Positions 15,056 to 22,611 are shown, numbered from the stretch's first letter. The stretch is 22,664 nt of DNA from SKKC01 sp046542845 (GCA_046542845.1 JBKHAN010000047.1:1-22664); one strand, 5' to 3'. Made by a program: numbers and translations. The notes: a model not told the origin generated them from the sequence alone.

Positions 15056-17017
15056 ATGCGGTGTATATGGATAGAAAAAGCGGCAGGGAAATACCTGCTG
15101 CAGATTATCGTGATTGTCAGTCTCGGCGCTGTTCCGGGCCTTGCCACAGGTGTTTCGGAAACCCCGTTTCCGGTTCAACACGCGTCTGGGGTAGTGCAGC
15201 CCGCGGTTGCTGAAGCGCCCAATACCTTCCAGTCCAGTTCCGTGATTCTGACCGATCCTATGCTCCAGCTTCCGGAAGCAGATCGTGTGAGAGTCGTCTG
15301 GTTTACCGAAGAACTCGGGAACCGGCACGAAGTCGTGTATGGCGCTCGCATGGACCAGGTTGCCCCGGCAACGAGCACCCGCATGACCCGAATGTACGAA
15401 GACGGTAACTCAGAGATAGAGGAGCCGGTCGACACCGTTCAGGAACGCGAGGTCTGGAGACACGAAGCGATTGTAAGCGGGCTCGAGCAGAACGTCCGTG
15501 TTCCATACGTAGCACGGAGTGTCTTCGGCAGCGCCGTGTATCAGAGCGAGCAGTTTATGCTGCAACCACTTCCCGCTCAGAATCAGGGGATTCGCGTACT
15601 GCTCACCTCCGACCAGCAAAACAGGCCCATGTCACCTGCAAACTTCCAGAAGGTCGTTGAGACTGTTGGACCGGTGGACGCCGTCTTCTACGCCGGTGAC
15701 TTTGTGGATAATCCGCATAGAGCATCCGAGTGGTTTGACCGTAATAACGAAGGGCGCCCTGCCTTCTTTCCGGCCATGCAGGGACGTTTTCAAGAGCTCT
15801 TCCCGGAACACCCTTTTACCGGAGGCGAAATTCTTCAGAACGCATGGATGTTCGGTACAATCGGGAATCACGAAAGCCCAGGGCGGTGGCGTCCGGACGA
15901 GCAAACAATTAACCAGATGGATGGTGATCCGCAGCCGCGCTGGTTTGCCGAGATGCGCTACGACCAGCTTGGCATCACTGCGGACAGAGAACAGTGGGTG
16001 CGCGATAACTCGTACGAGTTCACTACGTACTTCGAAATGTGGGAGCATCCGGACGACGGCCCGGAAGGCGAATCCTACTACGCCATACGCCTCGGGAACG
16101 TGTTCCTGATTTCCATGAACGTGAATCGAGTATGGCGAAACTGGAACCCGAATATTCGGGGCAAGTTTACCGAGGCGCTTGAGCACCTGAATAACCCCGA
16201 AGAATGGGGTTTCGGGGACATGTTTTTTGCTGAATACGGTCCTGGAAGCGAGCAGTACGAGTGGCTGCGAAGTGTGCTTGAAAGCGAGGCCTTTCGCACC
16301 GCAGATTATCGTGTTGTTCTGGGACACCAGACCATGTTTGGCCTTGGAGACAATGCGCTGCCGGTCATGGCAAACCCTGTCGTCACGATCGAATACGAAC
16401 AGGATGGGCAGCTTCGTACCCTCCCAGAGTTTACCTACCCGGTCACACGAACGTTCTGGGAGTCCACGATACAACCGCTTGTAGATGCTGAAGCGATAAC
16501 CTATATTCGCTACGAGTACCCTGTGGAAAACGATCTTTGGAGAAACCACATCGAGCCGCTGTTGCTCGACCACGGAGTACATCTGGTACATACCGGACAC
16601 TCGCATCTGTGGAACCGGGCCGCTGTAGACGGTCTGAACTACATAGAAACGTCGAACGTTGGAAACACGTTTGGAGTCGGCTACGACGGATTCGCCGATC
16701 GGGCTCCCTGGGCGGTTTTTCCGACCGAGGACCGGTGGAACGAACGGGTGGAGCCCCATACGGATCTGACCTGGGACGCGACTGATTACCTGCGCACGGG
16801 TGACGCCCACGATCGCGAGCCAATCGCACCCACCGAGTTTAACCCGCACGGTGCGTGGACCGACGCGGGGGACATGCCCCTTGTCAGCAGCAACGATTTT
16901 ACGGTGTTCAGCATACTCGACTCGGAATCCGGCATGGTCTCAAGCTATGTCTTCGATACCAGAGACCCCGACAGCGAGGTTATTCTCATGGACCAGTTCC
17001 ATCTGGCCAGGCCGTAA
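15056..17017 (+). CDS. Exported calcineurin-like metallophosphoesterase (purple acid phosphatase-like)
   Basis: A 653-residue protein with an N-terminal signal sequence (hydrophobic 14-30, QIIVIVSLGAVPGLATG). Residues about 65-175 look like an Ig/fibronectin-type domain as in purple acid phosphatases (RVRVVWFTEE, VYGARMD, HEAIVSGL). The catalytic domain carries the five metallophosphoesterase blocks: D186 in LLTSDQQ, D215 in YAGDFVD, N271-H272-E273 in GTIGNHES, H424 in VVLGHQT, and H515/H517 in HTGHSHLW. Block I is SDQQ rather than the common GDxH or GDxG form. It should hydrolyse phosphate mono- or diesters outside the cytoplasm; the substrate is unknown. Start ATG 15056 has GAGGAG at 15045-15050. 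It is divergent from the regulator operon and upstream of the UgpB-like system, fitting phosphate scavenging. A strong terminator follows. Confidence 0.88.
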   Translation: MRCIWIEKAAGKYLLQIIVIVSLGAVPGLATGVSETPFPVQHASGVVQPAVAEAPNTFQSSSVILTDPMLQLPEADRVRVVWFTEELGNRHEVVYGARMDQVAPATSTRMTRMYEDGNSEIEEPVDTVQEREVWRHEAIVSGLEQNVRVPYVARSVFGSAVYQSEQFMLQPLPAQNQGIRVLLTSDQQNRPMSPANFQKVVETVGPVDAVFYAGDFVDNPHRASEWFDRNNEGRPAFFPAMQGRFQELFPEHPFTGGEILQNAWMFGTIGNHESPGRWRPDEQTINQMDGDPQPRWFAEMRYDQLGITADREQWVRDNSYEFTTYFEMWEHPDDGPEGESYYAIRLGNVFLISMNVNRVWRNWNPNIRGKFTEALEHLNNPEEWGFGDMFFAEYGPGSEQYEWLRSVLESEAFRTADYRVVLGHQTMFGLGDNALPVMANPVVTIEYEQDGQLRTLPEFTYPVTRTFWESTIQPLVDAEAITYIRYEYPVENDLWRNHIEPLLLDHGVHLVHTGHSHLWNRAAVDGLNYIETSNVGNTFGVGYDGFADRAPWAVFPTEDRWNERVEPHTDLTWDATDYLRTGDAHDREPIAPTEFNPHGAWTDAGDMPLVSSNDFTVFSILDSESGMVSSYVFDTRDPDSEVILMDQFHLARP

Positions 17018-17032
17018 CGGGTATTGACTACT

Positions 17033-17076
17033 TCTGGCAGGTGACCGCGGCGTTGCCTGCCAGAGGCGTTTTCTTG
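17033..17076 (+). terminator. Rho-independent terminator after the phosphoesterase gene
   Basis: TCTGGCAGG (17033-17041) and CCTGCCAGA (17056-17064) form a perfect 9-bp stem with a 14-nt loop 15 bp after the stop. GGCGTTTTCTTG follows, a short T-rich tail. This separates the phosphoesterase transcript from the UgpB-like operon. Confidence 0.75.
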
Positions 17077-17122
17077 TCCGACTTGTGTGCGATCCCGAAC
17101 TGTTTGAGGTCGGGTTGTGTAC

Positions 17123-17151
17123 GGGGGGGGGGGTGAGTCGCGCTCACCCCC
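17123..17151. repeat. 11-G homopolymer joined to a perfect 9-bp hairpin
   Basis: Eleven G occupy 17123-17133. GGGGGTGAG (17129-17137) pairs perfectly with CTCACCCCC (17143-17151) around the loop TCGCG. No T-run follows. It lies in non-coding DNA between the terminator and the MITE-like element. Confidence 0.7.
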
Positions 17152-17178
17152 GACATTCTGAGTAATCACATACCAACA

Positions 17179-17325
17179 TACTGTCCGCGACTGTGGTGTT
17201 TTACCATTGTTAAAACTTTATCAGGTAACAGGTTACACAAAATTTTTACGGAAACCTCGGTGAATCGTCCAGGTCGTTGTAGTAAAAGCACTTATGGGCA
17301 CGCAACACCAGGGTCGCGGACAGTA
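17179..17325. mobile_element. 147-bp MITE-like element with 22-bp terminal inverted repeats
   Basis: The left end (17179-17200, TACTGTCCGCGACTGTGG...) and the complement of the right end (17304-17325, TACTGTCCGCGACCCTGG...) match at 20 of 22 positions and point inward. Each end is bordered by TA outside CTGTCC, as would result from TA-target insertion (IS630/mariner-like), although TA could equally be part of the repeat. The 103-bp interior is AT-rich, holds a small dyad (GTAAC-AG-GTTAC) and codes for nothing recognisable. A third, rightward copy of the repeat lies at 22612-22633. The family is not identified. Confidence 0.55.
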
Positions 17326-17365
17326 AACACGGGCAGACATGTCGGAACGACCACGCGAAGGGCGT

Positions 17366-17420
17366 GCTAACCATTTCAAAACCATTCTCTAACAATTCTC
17401 TAACGAAGCGCCCATATGGT
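17366..17420 (+). promoter_or_regulatory. Four tandem 11-bp repeats (Pho-box-like) and -10 upstream of the UgpB-like gene
   Basis: Consecutive 11-mers at 17366, 17377, 17388 and 17399 read GCTAACCATTT, CAAAACCATTC, TCTAACAATTC, TCTAACGAAGC. Ten bases, ATTCTCTAAC, repeat perfectly at 17384-17393 and 17395-17404. TATGGT (17415-17420) begins about 10 bp after the last core, close to the spacing known for PhoB boxes and -10 elements. The 8-mer GCTAACCA also occurs at 15026-15033 before the phosphoesterase. Confidence 0.6.
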
Positions 17421-17441
17421 GCGTGCCAGGAGATATTAAAG

Positions 17442-18737
17442 ATGAAAGCAAACCGAATACTTGTACACGTGGTTCTTGCCACGTTGTTTTTTCTACCGCA
17501 GTTTCTCGGGGCCGCGGGCACGCAGGAACCTGCGACCGAGCTGACGGACGAGGTAGACCTCGAAATCTGGCACTCGCTGAGTGAAAGCTTTGGTGCACCG
17601 CAGTTTGAGGAGCTTGTTCGCGAGTTCGATGAAGAGCACGAGCTGATAAACGCGACAACCGTGTATCAGGGTGGGTACACCGACACCTTGCGTGCCGCAG
17701 AGGCCGCCCTGGCCGGGGGTGCACCGCCGCAGATTTCCATGTTCGAGCAGACGCGCGGTGCCGGTTTCGTCGACGCGGGTGCGATCCTTCCGCTCGACGA
17801 CCTGATCGCGAACGACCCGGACGTGTCGATCGACGACTTTTTTCCGCGTCTCATGTCCACCGTTACCATCGACGGGCAGACCTGGGGCATTCCCTACAAC
17901 ACCAGTACCCCGTTGATCTACTACAATCGGGACATGTTCCGTGACGCAGGGCTTGACCCTGACGCCGATTTTCCAACGACATGGGATGAGTTGCTGGAAG
18001 TTGGCCGCGAGTTCGTTGTCCGTGAAGATGGAGAACTCGTTCAGTGGGCGTTCGGCCTTCCAACCGCGCCGGGATGGATGTTTGATGCGTTCCTCGGTCA
18101 GGCCGGTGGCACCTTCCTGAACGAAGACGGGTCAGAGTTCGTGTTCAACAGTTCACACGGCGTTGAGATGATGGAGTTCTGGCTGACGCTTCGCGACGAG
18201 GGGGTCGGTCTGCCCGGTGCCGGCGCGGATGACTTCTTTGCAGGAAATCAGGCTATGGTGTTCCAGTCGACCGCGGTTCTCGAGAACATGTTTGAGAACG
18301 CCACCTTCGATCTGGGTGTTGCACCAATGTGGGGTCATCGTGAGAATGCCGTTCCGATCGGAGGGGCAAATTTCTACATTTTCGACCAGGGTGATGATCA
18401 GGTACACCTCGCGGCGTGGGAGTTCCTTAAATGGGTCACCGCTCCGGAGCGTGCTACCGAGTTTGCGATTGCTACCGGATACCACGCGCCACGCATCGAT
18501 ACGCTTGACACACCGGCCATGGAGCAGCGGTTCGAGGACCGCCCGGAGGCTCGAATTACCTACGATCAGCTCGAGACCTCGGCTAACGCGCGAACCCTCG
18601 TTCCCTTCTGGGGAGAGATCCACGCGCTTATGACCGTTGCAACGCAGCAGGTACTGCTTGAGGACCGCGATCCGCAGGCGGCGCTCGATGAAGCGGTTGC
18701 CGAGGCGAATCGCCTGCTTGAAGCCTACGCGCGCTGA
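17442..18737 (+). CDS. ABC importer solute-binding protein, UgpB-like (glycerol-3-phosphate / glycerophosphodiester)
   Basis: A 431-residue exported solute-binding protein. The signal peptide is about residues 1-26 (ILVHVVLATLFFLPQFLGAAG). UgpB-type features are LEIWHSLSESFG near the mature N-terminus, TTVYQGGYTDTLRAAEAALAGG, the hinge segment GIPYNTSTPLIYYNRDMFRDAGLDP, NQAMVFQSTAVL, VPIGGANFYIF, and the C-terminal DPQAALDEAVAEANRLL. The ligand call (sn-glycerol 3-phosphate or glycerophosphodiesters) rests on this resemblance plus two glycerophosphodiesterase genes in the same operon. A general sugar-binding protein remains possible. ATG 17442 has AGGAGA 8 nt upstream; an in-frame ATG at 17364 would place the signal peptide internally and was rejected. 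The array of 11-bp repeats just upstream suggests control by the PhoB-type regulator. Confidence 0.85.
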   Translation: MKANRILVHVVLATLFFLPQFLGAAGTQEPATELTDEVDLEIWHSLSESFGAPQFEELVREFDEEHELINATTVYQGGYTDTLRAAEAALAGGAPPQISMFEQTRGAGFVDAGAILPLDDLIANDPDVSIDDFFPRLMSTVTIDGQTWGIPYNTSTPLIYYNRDMFRDAGLDPDADFPTTWDELLEVGREFVVREDGELVQWAFGLPTAPGWMFDAFLGQAGGTFLNEDGSEFVFNSSHGVEMMEFWLTLRDEGVGLPGAGADDFFAGNQAMVFQSTAVLENMFENATFDLGVAPMWGHRENAVPIGGANFYIFDQGDDQVHLAAWEFLKWVTAPERATEFAIATGYHAPRIDTLDTPAMEQRFEDRPEARITYDQLETSANARTLVPFWGEIHALMTVATQQVLLEDRDPQAALDEAVAEANRLLEAYAR

Positions 18738-18769
18738 TCGGGTACAAAACGAAAAAAACTGGAGGTATC

Positions 18770-19654
18770 GTGTTACGCCGTCGAGTTTCAGACACCATAA
18801 TAGCCTATGTTTTTCTTGCCCCGGCACTGTTCGTGCTGTTTATGTTCCAGTATCGCCCGGCATTCAACATTTTCCGGACGAGTCTGACGAATCAGCTTCT
18901 GTTGCGGCCGACGTCGCAGTTTGTCGGTCTGACCAACTATGAACGGCTGTTTCAGGATGAACGCTTCTGGAACTCCGTGCGTAACACCTTCTATTTCGTA
19001 GGGGCGAGTGTACCGATTCAGATCGGCCTCGCCCTGCTTCTGGCCCTCGCGCTTGCGCGGGTTTTAAAGCGGACCGACTTTTTCCGGACTGTTTTTTTTC
19101 TCCCCGTCGCGGGATCGCTCGTTGCCTTATCGGTTATCTGGGAGTGGATCTACCACCCCAGACTCGGAGCGCTGAACGGAGTTCTCAGTGTGTTCGGGGC
19201 GCCTCGTATCGACTGGCTCCTCGATCCGTTCTGGGCCATGCCGTCGCTCGTGCTTCTGGTCGTGTGGACGGGCACGGGTTACTACATGATCATTTATGTC
19301 GCGGGACTGCTCGATATCGGTAAAGAATACTACGAGGCCGCTCGAATCGACGGGGCGAATCGCGTTCAGTCGTTTGTGTACATAACCTGGCCTCTGCTTG
19401 CTCCGACAACATATCTGATCCTGATTCTGCAGGTCATTAACTCGTTTCAGGTGTTCACGACCGTGTTTGTCATGACAGGCGGTGGACCGGCGCGTACCAC
19501 TGAGGTGCTGGTATTTTATCTGTATCAGCGGGCATTCGAGAGCATGGAATTCGGTTACGCATCGACCATAGCGGTGGTGCTTTTTACCTTTCTCGTCACG
19601 CTGACCATCGTGTTGCGCCACTCGTACGGCAACCGCGTCTCATACGAACGCTGA
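18770..19654 (+). CDS. ABC importer permease, UgpA/MalF-type
   Basis: A 294-residue inner-membrane permease. Segment 1 is at about 10-27 (IIAYVFLAPALFVLFMF), with FVGLTNYERLF after it. The core has about five further hydrophobic segments, the periplasmic MTGGGPARTTEV motif, and the EAA loop at 189-212 (EAARIDGANRVQSFVYITWP). Start is GTG 18770 with GGAGG at 18761-18765. It pairs with the UgpE/MalG-type subunit 12 nt downstream and should move the ligand delivered by the UgpB-like protein. Ligand assignment depends on operon context. Confidence 0.93.
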   Translation: MLRRRVSDTIIAYVFLAPALFVLFMFQYRPAFNIFRTSLTNQLLLRPTSQFVGLTNYERLFQDERFWNSVRNTFYFVGASVPIQIGLALLLALALARVLKRTDFFRTVFFLPVAGSLVALSVIWEWIYHPRLGALNGVLSVFGAPRIDWLLDPFWAMPSLVLLVVWTGTGYYMIIYVAGLLDIGKEYYEAARIDGANRVQSFVYITWPLLAPTTYLILILQVINSFQVFTTVFVMTGGGPARTTEVLVFYLYQRAFESMEFGYASTIAVVLFTFLVTLTIVLRHSYGNRVSYER

Positions 19655-19666
19655 AGGGAGGGATCC

Positions 19667-20500
19667 ATGGCTTTAGAAACCTATGCCGATAAACAGGCTC
19701 GCTATATCACCGGTGGCGTTATAGCGACTGCTGCGCTGCTCTGGCTGTTCCCCTTCGTATGGACGATCGTATCGTCCCTCAAGACACCCGCGGAAATCAG
19801 CTCCTACGTCTGGAGCCTGCCATCAGGGTTCCACTGGGACAATTACGTACGCGCGTTTTCAACGCTCAACTACACACGAACGCTCGCGAACACGCTCTTT
19901 GTCGCAGGTTCCACCGCCGTCCTGCAGTGTATAACCGGCACGCTCGCTGCCTACGCGTTCGCTCGAATGGAGTTTCCCGGTCGCGACTTCTTTTTCATGG
20001 CTACCCTTGCAACCCTCATGATCCCAGGGACGCTGATCATTACCGGGAACTTTCTTGTGCTGCGGCAGCTCGGTTGGATCGACACCTTTTACGCGCTCAT
20101 AATTCCGGCGTCGGCGAGTGGATTTGCCATCTTTCTGTTCCGGCAGTTTTTCAAAACGCTGCCGGATGAACTTGAGCACGCAGCGCGTATCGACGGTGCA
20201 GGGCGGATACGCTTCCTTCTCTACATTCTGCTACCGCTTTCAAAGCCTGCGTTGACGACCGTTTTCGTGTTTACCTTTATCGGCTCGTACAATCAGTTTC
20301 TCTGGCCGTTGATTATGACGAGAAGCATGGATGTCCGGGTCATACAGATACAACTCTCCCGTGTTCAGTCGGCGTACGGCGTCGATGCCGCGGCTGTGGC
20401 GATGGCTGCGTCGGTGCTGGTACTCGCACCAACGATCATCATCTTCATGTTTCTGCAGCGAGCCTTCGTGCGCGGCATCGCGCGGACCGGAATACAGTAA
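19667..20500 (+). CDS. ABC importer permease, UgpE/MalG-type
   Basis: A 277-residue inner-membrane permease with six predicted segments, starting at about 15-36 (TGGVIATAALLWLFPFVWTIV). The EAA loop is at 171-194 (HAARIDGAGRIRFLLYILLPLSKP), and FTFIGSYNQFLWPLIMT is the classic MalG-family segment. ATG 19667 has AGGGAGG at 19655-19661. Its TAA shares one base with the next ATG, so the lipoprotein glycerophosphodiesterase is probably translated by coupling. As in the first importer, no ATPase gene is found in the operon, although E. coli ugp carries ugpC there. Confidence 0.93.
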   Translation: MALETYADKQARYITGGVIATAALLWLFPFVWTIVSSLKTPAEISSYVWSLPSGFHWDNYVRAFSTLNYTRTLANTLFVAGSTAVLQCITGTLAAYAFARMEFPGRDFFFMATLATLMIPGTLIITGNFLVLRQLGWIDTFYALIIPASASGFAIFLFRQFFKTLPDELEHAARIDGAGRIRFLLYILLPLSKPALTTVFVFTFIGSYNQFLWPLIMTRSMDVRVIQIQLSRVQSAYGVDAAAVAMAASVLVLAPTIIIFMFLQRAFVRGIARTGIQ

Positions 20501-21396
20501 TGCGAAGGTACCGTGTGAGCCGCGTGGCTCTGATGCTGAGTATAATGATGCTTGCGGCGGCGTGTGCGACGGGTGTGTCGGACAACTCCGAGGCGTCCGG
20601 GGAAGCGACCGAGCGCGTTGAATCACGGAGCTATATTTTTGTTCAGGCACATCGTGGGTCAACGACCGACTACCCGGAGCTGACCATGGCCGCGATCGAA
20701 TCAGCGCTTGACTCCGGCGTCGATCGAATCGAGCTTGATCTGGCGGTTACCTCGGATGATCACGTGGTTGTCATGCACGATGCGACAATCGACCGCACCA
20801 CCGATGGCAGCGGGAGGGTCGAGTCCATGACACTTGAGGATATCAAAGCTCTTGACGCGGGTAGCTGGCATTCATCGGCATACATCGGAGAGACCGTGCC
20901 CACCCTGAGAGAGATTCTCGAACGGGTGGCGGGCGAAGCCGAGCTGAACCTTGAGATAAAAACGTCGGACCGCCCGTCGCGTCTGGTAGACCGTGTTGTG
21001 CGGGAAACCGTCGCGCTTGTTACGGAGTTCGATGCAGACGATTGGGTTGTGTACTCATCGTTTGACATTCAGGCACTGCAGGCTGTGCGAGCTTTAAACC
21101 CGGATGCCCGGCTTCTGCTCATCGACTGGCGCCCTGCCTCACGCTTCGACGGACTGGATCTTGCGATTGCGGAGGATCTGTACGCCTGGAGTCCGAGTCA
21201 GGAACATATCAGTTTTGAACGGGTTCAGCGTGCACGGCGAGAGGGGCTCGTGGTCCACGTCGGCGCGCCGGCCAACGATCGCGCTCTTCGATACGTGGAC
21301 TGGGGAGTCGACGGTTTGAGCTCGGGCAATCCGCAGGAGCTCGTACGCTTTCTCGAGGCGAACGGGCTCCGTGACACGCAGCATGAGGCCCGATAA
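20500..21396 (+). CDS. Lipoprotein glycerophosphodiester phosphodiesterase
   Basis: A 298-residue extracytoplasmic GDPD enzyme. The signal peptide ends with lipobox MLAAAC (C22), followed by a flexible Ser/Glu-rich linker (24-43). Catalytic elements are H51-R52 (QAHRG), E78/D80 (RIELDL), H93-D94 (VMHD) and LNLEIK. The family hydrolyses glycerophosphodiesters to sn-glycerol 3-phosphate and an alcohol. Anchored outside the cytoplasm, it could supply the UgpB-like importer. From residue 45 on it aligns almost without gaps to the next gene, so the pair arose by duplication, with the export signal gained or lost in one copy. ATG 20500 overlaps the permease stop (TAATG). Confidence 0.93.
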   Translation: MRRYRVSRVALMLSIMMLAAACATGVSDNSEASGEATERVESRSYIFVQAHRGSTTDYPELTMAAIESALDSGVDRIELDLAVTSDDHVVVMHDATIDRTTDGSGRVESMTLEDIKALDAGSWHSSAYIGETVPTLREILERVAGEAELNLEIKTSDRPSRLVDRVVRETVALVTEFDADDWVVYSSFDIQALQAVRALNPDARLLLIDWRPASRFDGLDLAIAEDLYAWSPSQEHISFERVQRARREGLVVHVGAPANDRALRYVDWGVDGLSSGNPQELVRFLEANGLRDTQHEAR

Positions 21397-22188
21397 GTGA
21401 AACCCTACGTATTCGTACAGGCTCACCGCGGCTATAGCAGCGACTATCCCGAGCAGACCATGCGTGCGTTCAAAGAGGCGGTGGCAGCAGGTTCCGACCG
21501 ACTTGAGATGGATCTGAGTCTGACCGCCGATGATCGCATTGTGCTGCATCACGACAACACGCTCGACCGGACGACCAACGGAAGCGGGCCGGTACGCGCT
21601 CACTCGCTTGAGCAACTGCGGCAGCTGGACGCCGGAAGCTGGAAACACCCCCAGTTCGCGAATGAGCGTATCCCGACGCTTGAGGAAGTGATTACGCAGA
21701 TTCCCCCACCAATCACGCTGAACCTGGAAATCAAGGTCTGGAAGCTCGAGCGCGAGGAGATACTCGCGACCATACAGAAGAGCATCGAGATCGTTCAAAG
21801 TCTGGACGCCCTTGACCGGGTGGTATTCTCGTCCTTCGCGATGGAAGCGCTCATGCATGTCCGTACGCTTGTACCGCAGGCGCGACTGCTGCTGATCGAC
21901 TGGTTTGACCCCGCTGTCAATGACGGGCTTTCCCAGGCGATTGATGCGGGACTCTGGGCATGGACAACCCGGCCGCAGTACGCGTTTCCGGAACGGATAC
22001 GGCGCGCCGCGGAAGCCGGGCTGAGTACCCACGTCGGTGGATCAGGGACCGGGGAGCAGGCGCTTCGATATATCGACGCAGGAATCAGTGGTTTAAGCGG
22101 CGACGACCCGGTCGAACTGATCGAGTTTCTCAGCGCTCATGGATTCCGTGACCAGCGCCCGAATATTCAGGCTGTCATCGATTTTTAG
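21397..22188 (+). CDS. Cytoplasmic glycerophosphodiester phosphodiesterase (UgpQ-like)
   Basis: A 263-residue GDPD enzyme without signal peptide. The catalytic set is intact: H10-R11 (QAHRG), E37/D39 (RLEMDL), H52-D53 (LHHD) and LNLEIK. It is the likely intracellular partner, cleaving imported glycerophosphodiesters as UgpQ does in E. coli. Start is GTG 21397, directly after the preceding TAA, with TGAGG 8 nt upstream; the conserved YVFVQAHRG begins at residue 4, so no N-terminal sequence is missing. It is a clear paralogue of the lipoprotein gene upstream. The last gene of its operon, it converges with the small Lys-rich protein gene, and the stop codons overlap. Confidence 0.94.
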   Translation: MKPYVFVQAHRGYSSDYPEQTMRAFKEAVAAGSDRLEMDLSLTADDRIVLHHDNTLDRTTNGSGPVRAHSLEQLRQLDAGSWKHPQFANERIPTLEEVITQIPPPITLNLEIKVWKLEREEILATIQKSIEIVQSLDALDRVVFSSFAMEALMHVRTLVPQARLLLIDWFDPAVNDGLSQAIDAGLWAWTTRPQYAFPERIRRAAEAGLSTHVGGSGTGEQALRYIDAGISGLSGDDPVELIEFLSAHGFRDQRPNIQAVIDF

Positions 22189-22529
22189 GCTTTCTTCGGT
22201 TTTTTTGTCGCGACGGTCGGTTTAGCGCTCGCCGGTGGTACCGATGCTTTTTCTTTTGGTGTCTTTAGCTTCTCGTTCGCCTTGTCCCTGGCCTGCTGTG
22301 CACGGCGGGCGTGCTTCGCAGCCTTGAACGTTTCCTCAAGCACGTGAACCGCGAGGCTCCGTTTCTTTTTCTTATCGGCCAGTTGTTGTTTCAGGGTTTC
22401 CACCTCGTTAATCGCACGTTGTGCGTCCTTAAGAGCTGCCTCGACCGATGCGCGGTCCGCCGAGCCTTCCGGGCTCTTCTGTATCCATGCGCTGACCTTT
22501 CCGAGGTACTCTTGTGTTTTCTTGTCCAT
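22185..22529 (-). CDS. Small Lys-rich, histone H1-like basic protein of unknown function
   Basis: A 114-residue cytoplasmic protein that I do not assign to a named family. The first 75 residues are helical and heptad-like (QEYLGKVSAWIQKS, VEAALKDAQRAINEVETLKQQLADKKKK), probably a coiled coil. The C-terminal part (about 76-114) is Lys/Ala/Pro-rich and low in complexity (KLKTPKEKASVPPASAKP, ending TKKPKKA). Such tails occur in bacterial histone H1-like, nucleoid-binding proteins, so DNA or RNA binding is a fair guess only. ATG 22529 has AAGGAG at 22540-22545 and a good promoter upstream; a TTG at 22547 lies before that site and was rejected. The stop overlaps that of the UgpQ-like gene by two bases, with no terminator between. 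Confidence 0.75.
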   Translation of the reverse strand: MDKKTQEYLGKVSAWIQKSPEGSADRASVEAALKDAQRAINEVETLKQQLADKKKKRSLAVHVLEETFKAAKHARRAQQARDKANEKLKTPKEKASVPPASAKPTVATKKPKKA

Positions 22530-22562
22530 TTTACCATTCTCCTTCAAATATTGTGCGGCGCC

Positions 22563-22592
22563 ATTATACTACACGAACAACCTGGCAGTGAA
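22563..22592 (-). promoter_or_regulatory. Promoter of the small basic protein gene
   Basis: On the minus strand TTCACT (22592-22587) and a perfect TATAAT (22568-22563) are 18 bp apart, about 34 bp before the start codon. The -35 matches four of six consensus bases. Confidence 0.55.
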
Positions 22593-22611
22593 TGTTAATT
22601 CATTGTTTGTT

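Larger units (their letters stand above)
17018..17441. other. Structured intergenic region between phosphoesterase and UgpB-like genes
   Basis: No gene is supported in these 424 bp. In order it holds the terminator, the poly-G hairpin, the MITE-like element, a stretch without evident signals (17326-17365), the 11-bp repeat array, a -10-like TATGGT at 17415-17420 and the ribosome-binding site AGGAGA at 17428-17433. Confidence 0.6.

Noticed and set aside
15632..16849. A 405-codon minus-strand open frame opposite the phosphoesterase.
   Set aside because: The plus-strand protein has all metallophosphoesterase blocks in order; the antisense product shows no domain.
17129..17151. The poly-G hairpin as a terminator.
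   Set aside because: No T-run follows on either strand, and a better terminator lies at 17033-17076.
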